Counted from the stretch's first letter, positions 20,341 through 32,853 are shown. The stretch: DNA of 64,000 nucleotides from Gnetum montanum (GCA_015680685.1 MNCI01013629.1:824944-888943), one strand, 5' to 3'. A program made the numbers and translations. The notes: a model not told the origin generated them from the sequence alone.

Positions 20341-21303
20341 ATGGATCTACTGCTGCATTCAACCACTTGTGCTCATCAAAACCTACTGTACGAAATTGAT
20401 GTTGTTCAACATTTTGCTTGCCTAAAGCTCCACATGGTGGCTCTATTCAACCAACTACATTCAGGTCTAAAGTATTTAAGCTAACATCACTTGTGATTTT
20501 CTTATCTTCTTGGAGTTGTGTTTGTAGGATGACACTCTAAGGTATTCACACACGGATGCACTTCATCACAATGACAAGGTACCACATTGTTCCTGATGCC
20601 TGCAACCAGGTCAATCAAACCATTCACAAGTACATTTCTTACTCCCAATGCATCCCCTATCCTCCGTCCCTCAGTTACATACCATTCATCCCCAAAACTC
20701 TCGACGAGTTGTTGCTCACTGTAATTCTCTAAGCAATGGAAACACAAAATGATGCACAACACATGATGACAAGCACAAGTACAACACTAAAATAAATGCT
20801 GTTTCCAAAAAAAAAGGAAAAAAAGCAAAGAGAAAAAATCTACAACAAGACCATTGGCACTTCCCATACATGCCATAGGTGGGAAGGCAGTTGTCTTAAA
20901 GGAAACACTCATGTCTTAAACAATCATGTTACATCTCACTGTGTGGCTTTGGCAGTTGACAACGAGTTCCCTTAAACAAGGCACAAGGATCTCATTTCTC
21001 CAAGGTACGCACTTCCTCACTGCATGGCTTTGGTTGTTTACAACAGGTTCCCTTAAACACAGCATGAGGGTCCCATTTCTCCAAATAATGTACTTCCCAT
21101 GTCTTGGTTCCAAGTCCACTAGATAGTGGCTGTCGTCATGGACCAACATGACTTGTTCGCATGAGAGAATCCCTCTCCCACAGTCTAAACGAAACGATCC
21201 CATGATCAACCCTTGATCCCTCCCGGTCACAACCTGCATGTACTCCTAAACACGGTGATGACATCTGGCCACTACCAATAGACAATGCTAGATGCCAAGT
21301 CAA
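20341..21303 (+). other. 3' UTR of element D
   Basis: No coding frame is supported. The acceptor-like CTTGGAGTTGTGTTTGTAG ends at 20527 and is followed by GATGAC; the same words occur in F (- strand near 63326) and E (near 30205). A roughly 68-75-bp block containing TTCCCTTAAACA and CATTTCTCCAA is tandemly duplicated at about 20940-21085. A poly-A-rich run lies at 20800-20835. Confidence 0.6.
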
Positions 21304-21391
21304 TTGTGGTGTTTTGTACTTCTTTCTCAATGCCTCTCAAGTAGATTTATTCAAGCGTCAGAAAAGTGGGGTCAATGAAAACACCACAAAA
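21304..21391 (+). promoter_or_regulatory. Polypurine tract hairpin at the 3' LTR of element D
   Basis: TTGTGGTGTTTTGTA (21304-21318) faces TGAAAACACCACAAAA (21376-21391) across a loop containing the purine tract GAAAAGTGGGG. The LTR starts at 21376. The structure is equivalent to those of A, C, F and G, with different bases. Confidence 0.75.
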
Positions 21392-23345
21392 ATTTCAATA
21401 AAACTTCCAAATAACTTGTGGGCCTCCAAAGCAGCCTCAAATGGCCCAAAATGGAACAAGTAAGGTCCCATAGGGGTCCACAGATGACTACAGCAAGTCT
21501 TAGTATCAAGAATGAAGGGTTTTAGGCCCAAAAAGTGCAAGTTTGATCACACACACTTTGGTCACACTACCTAGCATATGACTAGCATGTGTACAGCGTG
21601 ACCAAACTTTGGAGCCCCAAAATCGTGTCCAAATAGGCTAAATTTTGGCATGCAGACCCCCCTTAAGCATCATTGGAGCCCCCTGCATCTCCCAACCTTT
21701 AGAACCTTAAAATTTAAACTCTGAATCACATATTTTGAGCAACTTTCAGTTAGTCATGCTGAGGTCACACTGCACAGCGCAACCACAATGTGACCAAATA
21801 AAAACAGGGTAAATCAACCATTTTCAAGCAGAACTTTGACATGAACTCAACTCCCAGGAGCTAGGCAACAATTGTACATGTTCATAGGCTCTAGAAGGTC
21901 AAAATTTGGGCCTCAAACATGGCATTTTCAGTTGGTCACGCTAAGGTCACGTTGTGCAGCATGACCACATCATGAACAAACCAAATGGGCCCAAAATAGC
22001 AGCAAAATGGAGTCAAATTTAGCATCCAAGCCACCCTAGAGAGTAGGTAGTAGTTGAGCATCAACAAATAGGCATCAACGTCCAAAAATCAGCCCAAAAT
22101 AGGGCATAAACACTTGGTCACACTCGGTAGCATGACCACAGCATGACCAACCAAAAGTATGGTAAAACAGCCTCCAAATCATCTCAAAAGAGACGTGCAA
22201 AACCCTCTCAACCTCAGGCATGTAGATCCACTCTAAAAATGGGTCTCATAGATCAAAAATGGGCTCAAAATCCATCATGAACATTGGACACGCTGATGGT
22301 CACGCTGGCACGGTAACAACAGTGTATGCACAATGTAAACACTTGGACACGCTGGACGTTGACATGCTGGGACCCTGGATGCTAGATGATGACACCAAGA
22401 CACGTTGCAAACATGCCAGAGCTAGATCCACCCATGCCAGAGGCCTTGGCAGAGCAAAAGTAGCACAGATCTGCAAATCTGGAGGCTAGACATCGACATC
22501 CACTCTTGTACTTTAACATTATTTGTACATCTTGCATTTTTCAGCGTATCAAGATCTTACGCTGTGGATTACACACACTAGCATAAGAGATCTTGATCAC
22601 ACTGCACCCTGTACATTGTAAAATTCTGTGCATTCGGTCAAAACATGGATACTTATCACCCGATCTGCATTTCTCTCATCCTGTAGCCATAGATCTTCCT
22701 CCAGATTTGGGTTCCATGCCCTAAAATCCTATAAATACCCCATTTTTCCATTTAATCAAGGTTGGAAATTTTGGGGGCATCAAGATCTCGAAGGTTGGCA
22801 ATTCTAAACAAACAAGAGCATAGAATGCTAGACACCAAACTTGGTCATGCTGAGAAACCTAGGCACACTACCCTGTATGCAGAATAAGTTTTTGGTCACG
22901 TTGGACACCTTGGAGCCAGAAACCTACACCTTCCCAGCGTCTGCAACACCTTTCACATCGGGGCTAAATGTCTACCTTGCAATCATTCTACAACTACATT
23001 TTGACCGATGCACTTCTTTGTAATTTTCAATCAATACAAATAGTTATATTTTTGCCAATCATATTTATAGTTTGCATTATTTTCTGTTTATGTTGTTTAC
23101 ACCTTGTTTGCGCTTGTCCGCATTTACGTTTGCTTTTGTTTACATTTGTTTACGGTAACCCAACGCATTGCCATTGTGTATGCTAGGGGAAGTCCTTGTT
23201 TGATTTGCGTGCAGACCATCTAAGGCACTCTACCTTTGTTTTTCCAGCTTGTCCTTACATGAAGGAAGGGTCCACTATATCTCTCCAGGGATCTTTAAGC
23301 ATTCGTTTTTCTTCCAGCCTTATGCCGACAATTTCAGACGGTACA
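21376..23345 (+). repeat. 3' LTR of element D (1970 bp)
   Basis: Same length as the 5' LTR, with intact TGAAAACACC start and GGTACA end. A TATA box lies at 22730-22737. It has lost CpGs at other positions than its partner, consistent with independent decay since insertion. Confidence 0.92.
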
Positions 23346-23350
23346 CTTTC

Positions 23351-26300
23351 TAGATTTGCAGATGCACAAAGATGTAGCCAAGATTCTGCAAGACAACATC
23401 GAAGTCTTTGCATGGTCGTACAACAATATGCCCGGTTTAGACCTGAGGCTGATACAACACAACATCGTCTTAGATCTGAGCATGAAAGTAGTCAAACAGA
23501 AGGCTCACAAGGTTAAACCAGAAATTGCATTGGCCGTGCGGGATGAAATCACCAAGCTATACCAAGCTGGTTTCATCCAGGTAGTTGATTACTCAAAATG
23601 GGTGTCCAACATTGTTGTAATTTCTAAGAAAATGAAAGGAATATGAATCTTTATAGACTTATAGGAACTGAACAAGGGAATGATCAAAGATGATTTCCAC
23701 TTTCGAGCAACGATCAACTCATCAACACTACAGCTAGTCATGCTCTGTTATCCTTCATGGATGGTTTCTTCGGCCACAACCAAATTTGCATTAACCCAGA
23801 GCATCATCTAACAAAAACCTTCATGACCCTATGGGCTAACTTTTGTTACACCATGATGCCTTTTGGTTTCAAGAATGCCGAAGCAACCTACGAGTGAGCC
23901 ATGACTTACATATTTAGTGACTCCAGCCTAGAAATGCTAAATGACTACGTGGATGATATAACAGTCAAGTCCAAAGAAGTCATTGATCACCCACACAATC
24001 TAGGGGTAGTCCTTAAGTGTTTTCAAATGCATGATTTTCAATTTAATCCTAAGAAGCGTGTCTTTGGGTTGAAAATCATATGCATGTTAAGGTTTGTAGT
24101 ATCAGAAGATGGGATACGGGTGGACCTTGACAAGGTTAAGTTCATCGTCAACCTGGCACCTCCTACAAACCTTAAGGAATTGTGTGGTTTGCAAGGTAGG
24201 GTACAATTCATCAGAAGGTTTATAGTAAAGCTAATTGACAAGTTACACCCCATGCAACATCTTCTAAAGAAATGGGTTAACTTTGAATGGACAACTCAAT
24301 TTCAACAAGCCTTCAATGACTTGAAGAAAGAGCTTTTGCACCTCCCAACTTTGCATCCACCACAGAGGGATAAGCCTTTCTTCATCTACCTTGCCACCTC
24401 TGACACATCTATTGTAGCACTATTATGTTACAAACAAGACAACGGATCTAAGTCATGCATTAATAGCATATGAGGTGAAATACAACAAGGTGGAGAGGAA
24501 TTTCCTTGCCTTAGTATTTGCGTTAAAAAAGTTGAGGCATTACCTTTTTTGCAATACAATTAACATCATTTACAAAAGCAACATACTCTAGGCTATCATG
24601 AACAACTTGTATGAAAGTAGCAGGATCGCCTAATGGAAAGCAATAACCACAGAGTTCGACTTACACTATGTGAGCTAGTCATTGATGAAGGGTCAAGCTA
24701 TAGCCACACAACTTACAACCTTACCCGTTGATGACCAGGAAACCATAGATCCTGAATTCCCAAATGAGCATGTTGGCACTATCAACGCCATCCCATTGCA
24801 CCTGGAAGCTACTTTACACTTCAATGGCACTCAACCAGACGAGGAGGTAGTGTAGCTACCCTCATTACATTCCCATCTAGGGAAATGCACCTATTTTCCT
24901 ATCATTTTGCATTCCCCTACACTAACAATATGGTAGAGTATGAGGGGCTACTCAGAGGCTTCTCAGTTGCCCAAACACTATGCATACAACACCTGGCAAT
25001 TTGCAGGGATTTACAACTAGTTGTGAATTAAATCACCGAGGTATATGCCTACAAAGTTACGCACCTATAACCCTATTGCAACCTAGCAAAAGGCCTACTC
25101 AAACAGTTTGCAACTATGGATGTGCAAAACATGCCATGCAACGAGAACACCGTAGTAGACACCTTAGCCACCCTAGCACTAAATATTCCACCATGCTTGT
25201 TTTCAAGTCTGTTGACTTCGATTGTCAAATGTACTAAGCCTATCACTCAGCCAGGACACGTGGCCTTTATTAGTGCTGCAGATACCCAGGAGTGGTATGC
25301 CAATATTAAAGCCTACTTGCAACATAGAGAACCCCCAAGCAGACTGACATTCGCCTAGAGAGATGTGATCTATAAGCATGCCTGACAATATACACTCATG
25401 GGAGATGACATCCTATGCAAATGTTCCTATGATAGGATATTGCTGGCATGTGTGGGTGAGGAATAGGCATAAAAGGTGGTTAATGAAGTACATGAGGGAC
25501 TGTGTGGTAGACACATAGCACATAGGGCTACGGCTATGAAAATTAGATGCCTAGGGTACTACTAGCCCCATATGGAGCATGAATGCCTGTCAAAAGTCAG
25601 GACATGTAACATGTGCTAGAGATATGCAAATCTCATACACGTCTTACCTACAGAGCTGCACACAACGTAGATCATGTGGCCTTTCCAACGATGGGGACTA
25701 GACCTCATAGGACCTATCATGCCTAAGTCCTCCATAGGGCATAGCTTCATCATCATTGCCACTAACTATTTTACTAAGTGGGTGTAAGCTATCCCCTTGA
25801 GAAAGACAACATCTCAGTATGTCTACCACTTCATCCTGGACAACATCATGACAAGGTTTGGGCTTTTGATGACTATTGTAATTGACAATGAACCACAATT
25901 CAGTAGTACGGAAACCCAAACCTTCTACAACAATTTGGGCATCAGGCAATCATTCTCCTCCCCATATTACCCACAAGAGAATGGGCAGGTAGAGGCTACA
26001 AATAAGTCCATCATCAACTTGCTGAAGAGGATGCTTAACAACAGCAAGAGGTGATGGCACGAGCAAATCCTCTATGCTCTATGGGCCTACAGGATGACAT
26101 GCAAGACCAAGACAAGTAAGACTCCTTACAATCTTATTTATGTATCTAAAGTTATGTTGCCTCTTGAGTTGTGGGTACCGTCACTTTGGATGATCCTATC
26201 TGATGTTGTGAGTGAAGCCTAGAATAACGAGTCAAGAATTATTGACCTTGACTCAATAGAGGAGGAGCACGCACAAACGTTGAGCTACATAGAGCACTAC

Positions 26301-26533
26301 AGAGCAAGCAATGGAAAAAACATCATGCAAACCCACATCAACAGCCAATAATGAAGGGAGACCTCATCCTCAAGGATTTTCATGAACATGTGAGCCAATT
26401 CTCAACCAACTGGGAAGGCCCATACATGGTCACTAAATTCTTTGAGAACAGAGCCTTCAAGCTAGCAGACATGGATGGCAACAAGTTTACAAATCTGGTG
26501 AATCATTCATATCTCAAGCTGTACTACATTTGA
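23351..26533 (+). pseudogene. pol: pol of element C: RT, RNase H, second RNase H, integrase
   Basis: The frame resumes with LDLQMHKDVAKILQDNIEVFAWSYNNMPGL. RT shows SNIVVISKK and the YVDD catalytic box at 23946-23957. The RNase H region reads PPQRDKPFFIYL then YEVKYNKVERNFLALVFAL. A second, archaeal-like RNase H is recognised by FAFPYTNNMVEYEGLLRG (about 24910-24960). Integrase has CDMC-like zinc-binding remains and catalytic residues Asp 25701, Asp 25884 and Glu 25992, exactly 35 residues between the last two. The GPY module (WEGPYMV, about 26420) leads to TGA at 26531. The dual RNase H is a mark of the Tat lineage. Many stops and frame changes disable it. Confidence 0.9.
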
Positions 26534-26544
26534 AGCATGAACAT

Positions 26545-26850
26545 AATAAGCATTGTCTGCTATGACGTAAAAATGTAACAGCTCATCCGCTACGACGTAA
26601 AACTAGCAGAGCTCGTCCACTACGATGTAAAATTGGCATAGCTCGTTCACTACGATATAAAACTGGAACAGCTAGTCTACTATGACTATAAACTAACATA
26701 GCTAGTCCACTATGACTATAAACTGGTACAACCTGTCCACTATGACGTTAAACTGGCACATATGGCCTGCTGGGACCTTAAACCAGCACAGCAGTCTGCT
26801 AGGACCTTAAACTAGCACATGGTCTACCATGAACTTAAGCTAGGTTCATG
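26545..26850 (+). repeat. Post-integrase repeat array of element C
   Basis: About ten units of roughly 30 bp, such as CCGCTACGACGTAAAACTAG, decay into CCACTATGACTATAAACTGG and GGGACCTTAAACCAGCAC. The order of change along the array matches elements A and G. Confidence 0.88.
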
Positions 26851-28147
26851 GCACATCCTCAACATGCATTTGCACCAAGTACACATCAAGCAAGCATGCA
26901 TAGTGCCAACATGGGATGGGACATTGCAGTTCCATAATGTAGTTCATGACGTGATGAGGACATGATCTGGAACATACGCAATGCCACCACTCCTGGCATC
27001 TTGCTAATCCCTCGGAGATGTCATATGACATCTGACTGATCCCCTAGACCTACTGTCACCACGGCCCATCGACTTGATAGTAGTTCCTTGGTTAGTTCCT
27101 GCTGCTAGAGTTCCAGCAGTATTGTGGCCCAGGCACAATATTGAAACCCTCTAGCTCCCTACCAGCATCTGAGCTCAAGCGACATTTAGCTATGTGGTAG
27201 TTGATCCTATAGATGAATTGAGACTGCATGCCTTAGGTAGGGATTCCAGAGCATCCGCACTCATAGAAACTGCCCGCTCCTTCGATGCCACTCCTCCAAG
27301 TTGATGCTTCCAAGGCCATTGCTGGCCTTCCTACTTTGGACACCATGCACTAGCAAAGATGTCCAAGAGCTTCAACAACATCTGCAACAAGCAAGGCCTT
27401 TGCCCTCGTTTTGCATCATGACTATTTCTTCTATTTTACTCTCTGTTGTGTTTGTAGGGTGTGGCCAAAGATGCGTCTCGCCACAGTAGCAAATGCTATA
27501 GCATTGCGAAGTGATTTTCTAGATTAGCTTGCCTACCTTAGAGTGCACATCTTGTCCTACCTTCTAAACTCCTTCCCTTTACCTTACTCCTTGCATCCGT
27601 AATTCCTACTCCCTTCCCTCTTTTACAAGCTTTTTTCCAATGCCTATTAAGCCCTTCTATTTGCTCAACTGCAAAGTCCATGACGTGCTTAACACAGCTC
27701 ATCGCATGGGAAGCATTTATAGGCAGGTTAAAGCCCCATAAGGATACAACAAAACTCATCTTGAGAAAGAAACACCTGTCCTGCAACAAGGTTGTTTGCA
27801 AATGTAAATGGAAAAATAGCAAAAGGTGAAAGCGTAAGAGAGTGAAAGATTAGATGCACAAAAAAACGTGCCTAAAAGAAATGGCACGTAAGCCATTTCA
27901 CAATCACCCTCTCCAAACGTTTTGACGAGAGGTTGAAGGTTAGGAAAAGCAAAGATGACCATGTCAATGACTCCCTCACAAGCACTCCAATGAGGAATTC
28001 TGCTAAGTTTCATCTTTATCCTTTTCCTAAACCTCCTTCCTCCCTACTTTGCCCTTTCCCCCTACAAAAACCAATGCAATACTCTTAAGCGTAGCTAAGC
28101 GACATCTTGATGATCATCAAACAACAATGTTAGCATTTTGTCTTCCA
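26851..28147 (+). other. 3' UTR of element C
   Basis: Colinear with G at 46060-44761 (reverse complement): CGCACATCCTCAGCATGCAT-like start, a GGGTGGGACGTTGCAGTTCC-like block and CCCTCGGAGATG. An acceptor-like CTCTGTTGTGTTTGTAG ends at 27457. No coding frame is supported. Confidence 0.65.
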
Positions 28148-28223
28148 TGGTGTTTCATATTCTTTATCAACATCTCTCGGGCCCATCCTCCAGATGTCAA
28201 CAAAGAGGGGCCAATGAAACACC
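28148..28223 (+). promoter_or_regulatory. Polypurine tract hairpin at the 3' LTR of element C
   Basis: GGTGTTTCATATTCTTTATC (28149 on) pairs with AACAAAGAG and ATGAAACACC, the latter ending at 28223. The loop TCTCGGGCCCATCCTCC is nearly the same in G, F and A. The LTR starts at 28215. Confidence 0.78.
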
Positions 28224-29931
28224 CTAAATTTTCAGGGTATCCTTGCTTCACCAGGTTGTCACAATTTAGGTAGTGTCATGTCATTTCTGCAAGAAATGGA
28301 TGTTTCAAGTTTAGGCTATACAATTTGGCAAATTTTCTAGTTGGGTAATTTTTCTAGCTGATAGCCTACATAGAAGTAATGTTGAGAGTTTTTGATGGTG
28401 CTCAAAATGCATAAAAATAGTTTGTCAAGTTTTCTAGTCAAGGAGTTTTGCTACACTACGCTACACTATATAGCATAGGAGGCTTCAGGAGATAGTTGTT
28501 CAAACAGTCAACCATAAATTGTCACAAGAAAAGATGCTATGCTATGTAGCATAGCACAACATAGCAAGAGTAAGACAGAAAGGCTTGACCTACTTAGTGA
28601 TTTCAAATGCACTCAGTTAGTGCATTTGACCTTTGAAAACAGTTGCTTCACTTGGCTCCAAGTTCTTCAGCAATGGCTCCTTCACCAGAAAACAACAAAC
28701 TAAGCAAAAAGTAGGCCATGTTGGTTGCTACGCTACACTACACTATGTAGCATAGCATCGCGTAGCAACTCTACTAGAGCAATGAAAGGCATCTCAAAGG
28801 GTAGGATCAGCAATTCTGTAAGTTTCGCAATGCAAAAAATAAAGTTCTCAGATTGGTGACATTTTCATGACTAAGGCCAGCTGCTACGCTACGTAGTGTA
28901 GCATAGCATAGCAAGTATGCAAAAAGCAGTCAAAGGACTTCAAAGGTTTCCAACACATGTAGCAGGATGCAACATAAGTTTTTGCCTTGAACTAGTGGCT
29001 ATGCTATGCTACGCTACATAGCGTAGCACAGCATAGCAAGATGCTACACCACGCCAACATGCTACGCTACAAAGCATAGCGCAGCATAGCAAGAAGTTAC
29101 GCTACATCAATGCACTTCACCTGTTTGCATCGTTGGCACACATCTCCAAGTTCTAACATTATAATTACAGCATGGCAGGCTTGTAATTACAACATGGCAG
29201 GCTTGTAATTACAACATGGCAGGCTTGTCCAATGGTCATGCATGTCCATGCAACATAGACAAGTCAACACGGGCCCAGGACATGTGCCATCCAAACTGCA
29301 TCTTTCACGTGCCCTTGGCCCTATAAATACCCCAATGAGCAATGCTTAAAGGGGTTGGTTGGTTGGTGAATTGGCTAGCTGGTAAGCAAAAAGTTAGCAT
29401 TGTATTCTTGAGCATTGTAAACATCTTGTTGGACACTGTAAATAGTTGGCATTCTCATTTTGGCATTCTTCTCTGCTCTTTCCTGCTAGCCCCCATAGAA
29501 TTTTACATTGAATCCATGTTCAAGCATATAGCTATCTTACTCTAAACATCTTGGTTACTCTCAAGATCTCTGTGTCCCTCAGCACCATGCAAACAATTGT
29601 ATCCACCTTGACAGAGTGAATTCACATTCTTGAAGTAGTGAATTTTTCTAACTACATTTTAATTTGTTTTCTTACTTATCATTGCATTTTACGTCATTCT
29701 TTCCCCTTTTGTATTTAAAGATTACTTTATTCTACAAGTCCTGTTTACAAATTATTCATTTGCAAAAGGTTATATTAGCACCAACTAAGTCCCTGTCTAA
29801 TTGACCAGATCATTTAGGGCACCTCGTTTCCATTTTTATCTAGCATGACCCTCACGTGGATACGGGGTTAAGACTATCACGACCGATGACCTCTCGGTGT
29901 TTTCCAACTACCGACATTTTTAGTTGCTACA
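28215..29931 (+). repeat. 3' LTR of element C (1717 bp)
   Basis: It starts TGAAACACCC and ends GTTGCTACA. A TATA box lies at 29322. U3 contains six clusters of GCTACGCTACATAGCGTAGC-type palindromes (about 28446, 28535, 28728, 28882, 28987 and 29041) separated by ordinary sequence, and a 24-bp direct repeat (GTAATTACAACATGGCAGGC) near 29165-29225. Both G LTRs are the same family. Confidence 0.9.
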
Positions 29932-29959
29932 TACATGACATCTTTGCATGATAGAGGGA

Positions 29960-30075
29960 CATATTTCTATGACCTTTTGAGGTCTTAAATTAGCACCTTG
30001 ATCTACTATGATTTTAAATTGGTAACATGACCTACTAGGGCCTTAAATTGGTAACATGGCCCATCATGGCCTTAA
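29960..30075 (+). repeat. Post-integrase repeats of element E
   Basis: Four degenerate units such as ACCTACTAGGGCCTTAAATT remain, the equivalent of the arrays in A, C and G. C is inserted just upstream, within this array. Confidence 0.75.
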
Positions 30076-31020
30076 AGTAGGGTATCCTGGGTAGCTCTAG
30101 CTTTTTTCATCATCTCATCATGGTATGTGGTCTATATGCATTACAATGTTATAACATGCTCTATTTTCTTAGTTTTCTTTTCCTCTTGGAGTTGTGTTTG
30201 CAAGATGAAGCCTAGATCCATTGTAAGGGTATAATTTATTACGACAACAAGTCACCACGTGACCTTGATGTGCATGATTCAGTGAGTTTGTCCCATTGTG
30301 TTAAGAGTGCTAATATCATTGCCCTCCATCTAGCACCACTACTTGAGCCCAACCCCATAGCTTGATTATGACCTTCCATACCTTGTGCAACAATGTTGAC
30401 TAATGTTTGACATTCATGCATTTATCGCCATATGACAACTCTTCATTATGCTCCACTTCCAACTCCACTTGAATGTAACACATCTCATTCAATGGGAAAT
30501 CATTAAGTCCATTAGACATAACACATCTTGTTCGATGGGAATTCCCCCAAGTCCATTGAGTATAATAAAAATCACTCAATGGGAAAACTAGATCTAACCG
30601 GCCTTGGCAAAGAAACCCAATGAAGGTTTTATCCCACAAAAAAGGGGGGAATGAAAATTGTCAATCTAGATGGGTAGTAAAGGCCAATGGCTCCAAACAT
30701 AAGGGAGGAGCCCAATAGTTGAAGAAACCTTGGAGTAAAGTGTTGGTTCCTCAAACACTTTTGCCAAGTAAGCCACACTTCTAAACACTAACTACATAAC
30801 CTTGATTATTTAACCTACTTACCAGTGCCATACTATAGCCATGGTGTCAATACTTCAAATGCATTATTAGCCTCCATGACCATCTCCTTATGACCTCATT
30901 TCCATCTCATCATTGTATCCTTACTCCATCATCATGAGCACTCTTTGACATGGTTTGACATGATTGGATCAAGTGTGGAAAGGAAATGTCAATGGTGGAC
31001 CTACAGTGGTGTTTTGTATT
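30076..31020 (+). other. 3' UTR of element E
   Basis: Noncoding and colinear with H at 36340-35480 (reverse complement). It holds the decayed acceptor-like TGTGTTTGCAAG at about 30205 and repeated CATTCAATGGGAA/GTCCATTAGA words at 30484-30590. It ends in the left hairpin arm GTGGTGTTTTGTATT. Confidence 0.6.
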
Positions 31021-32786
31021 TGTTGAGGTCAATCTCACCCATGCTAGGCATGGGGCCATGATCAACAGTATCCATGTACATATTCAATTTATCTCAATAT
31101 AATTTCAATTGCAATTCCTAATTTTTGGGTGCCTGAACTGTTCACTTGAAACACGTGTGGATATGATGATTACTCCATCACAATCTTTTACACTTTTAAT
31201 GGTAAAGAAAAATTCTATCATGTATCTTAGAGGGTATCATTTATTACAATAGTTCATTTCAATTATTTTTTACATAATCCTAGTCTATTGAACATTGTTC
31301 TTTATTGGATAGCCAAATGCTTCCAACAAGATTCCAAGAAATCAATGTTCTATGCACTTTTAATCTTATACAATCCAAACCATGTGACTCCAACAAAATG
31401 GCTTTCAAAACAATAGCGAAATCCAAAACCCACCACAAAAAATTTCCATGTCTATTTGCTAATCCAAATCCATAGAAAATTATTATGCTTTTCTTATTCA
31501 TCTTAAACCAAAACTCAACTTTCAAAATTCAATAGATAGTCCCCTCATGATTTTAAACATAGAGAAAATTCTCATTTCTACTTTCCTAGATCCAAAATTC
31601 AACACAGAAAATAGTTCATGCATGTCTTCAACTCACTTTTGCATTAGATCGAGGATTAATGGTTACCAATGAACAAGCTGATTTGTCATTATTAGTAGGC
31701 ATTATGATGGTGGTAATGGCTTAGGCAGCAACTGCAGTTATGTGAGTAATGGCTATGCAAATGGAGAGCATGGGCATTATAGTGGTGCTACAACTAACAC
31801 AGGATGGTGGGATTTTTCTTTTCTAGGTAGTTTGGCTGTTATAGAGACATGGGCATTCACTACTTTTGGCCAAGCACTACTATAAAGGTTGGGAAATTGT
31901 AGGCATGCAAAAAAAATGGGGGAAGGGGGATTCTATTCTATTTCATTTTTAGGGAGCAAATCATCAGTCTCCTAGTAGCTGTCAGATATCTGACGTAAGA
32001 ACAACAATGTGCTAATTCTAGGGGGAAGGAGAAAAGAGCAAACAATAGTTTCTCTCTTCTTAGGGCTACATCGAGCCTCCCTAGCATCTAGGACTAGAGC
32101 TTCTAGTCTCTTTCTCTTTCTGGCAGTGTGTGGGAGGTGGTAGATGGTGTGTACATGGTGGTAATTGTAACAAGTCAGGGTCTCAAGGAGTGGCCTATGT
32201 TGTACATGGCAGTAGTAGATGGTAGGCCTTGATAGTAGCATTAGTTGTCACATATCAATAGCACACATAGCCACAATGTCCCTCTCTCTCTTCTTCCTTC
32301 CTAGTTGACTATAGATGGCCAATGGGAAAAAAATTGTAGTGACTCTGAGCATCGTGTGGTAGTACGATATCAACTATGGGAACAAATCTCTTAGCCTCCC
32401 CTCTCATAGTAGGCAATAGTGCAAGCATGTAGCGATGGCATTACAATTGTAGGTGTAGGTGTGGGCATTGTTGGCAATGATGGACTGGTGGTCAGGGTCT
32501 TCTTGCTTGGTAGTGGTAATCATTGGTAGTGACAGACTGATGGTAGTAGCAGGGATTAGGGAAATTTTAATTTTTTTAGTTACCTAATGTAATCTTGAAT
32601 TTCAAAGGTAGTTTTTCAAATTTCACAATCTTTAGTTTGATTTAGTATTTTAAAATATCACATGGTCCTCTCTAGCTAAGACTATTCTCAAGTTCTTGTA
32701 TCCATATGAGAGGTGCCCTAGGAAATAGTCTCCTTAAACAAGTTTTCTTTCCTAGTGTTGGTGTGTCCAAATTTTATACATCAACA
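31021..32786. mobile_element. Probable solo LTR (copia-like ends) inserted in the hairpin of element E
   Basis: A 1766-bp segment splits the polypurine hairpin of E: the left arm ends at 31020 and the loop/right arm resumes at about 32792. The segment starts TGTTGA and ends TCAACA, a perfect 6-bp terminal inversion, and is flanked by gtatt (31016-31020) and atatt (32787-32791). No coding frame or internal LTR pair is visible. TGTTG...CAACA ends are common in copia LTRs. A non-LTR origin cannot be excluded. Confidence 0.5.
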
Positions 32787-32853
32787 ATATTATTTCTCAA
32801 TGTCTCTTGGGTTAATCCTCCAAATAGTACCAAAGAGAGACCATTGAAAAACC
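32787..32853 (+). promoter_or_regulatory. Right half of the polypurine hairpin of element E
   Basis: The loop CTCTTGGGTTAATCCTCC and purine tract CAAAGAGAGACC precede LTR start TGAAAAACC at 32845. Together with the left arm before 31021 it forms the same hairpin as in the other elements. Confidence 0.6.

Larger units (their letters stand above)
12132..23345 (+). mobile_element. Element D: complete but pol-less Ty3/gypsy element
   Basis: Two 1970-bp LTRs (12132-14101 and 21376-23345) bound an interior with a primer binding site, leader repeats, gag, protease, repeat tracts and a polypurine hairpin. Target duplications are cttcc (12127-12131) and ctttc (23346-23350), one transition apart. No RT, RNase H or integrase is present: the protease-side repeats run straight into the 3'-type repeats near 20030. 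D must have depended on another element for its pol functions. It later received a solo LTR in its protease. Confidence 0.92.
8370..29931 (+). mobile_element. Element C: old Ty3/gypsy Tat-type element, split by B and D
   Basis: After removing nested D with its duplication (12132-23350), C reads gag, protease, repeat spacer, pol, repeat array, 3' UTR, polypurine hairpin and 3' LTR, all on +. Its 5' LTR and N-terminal gag lie left of B, outside the window. C sits inside the repeat tract of element E; the expected duplication is tacat (29932-29936). LTR, 3' UTR and repeats match element G, so C and G are one family, but C lacks most of the antisense gene found in G. Confidence 0.9.

Noticed and set aside
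26846-27820. Small frames in the 3' UTR of C as a possible env gene
   Set aside because: No signal peptide, transmembrane segment or conservation with G at 44761-46069; no env-like third ORF is supported in any copy.
28440-29105. MITE or Helitron insertions as the source of the palindromes
   Set aside because: Palindromes occur at matching positions in both LTRs of G and in C and lack target duplications, so they are native to the LTR.
31280-32250. Host gene exons between E repeats and LTR
   Set aside because: No frame longer than about 90 codons and no splice structure; the segment is bounded by TGTTGA..TCAACA ends and a near-perfect duplication, so an inserted LTR fits better.
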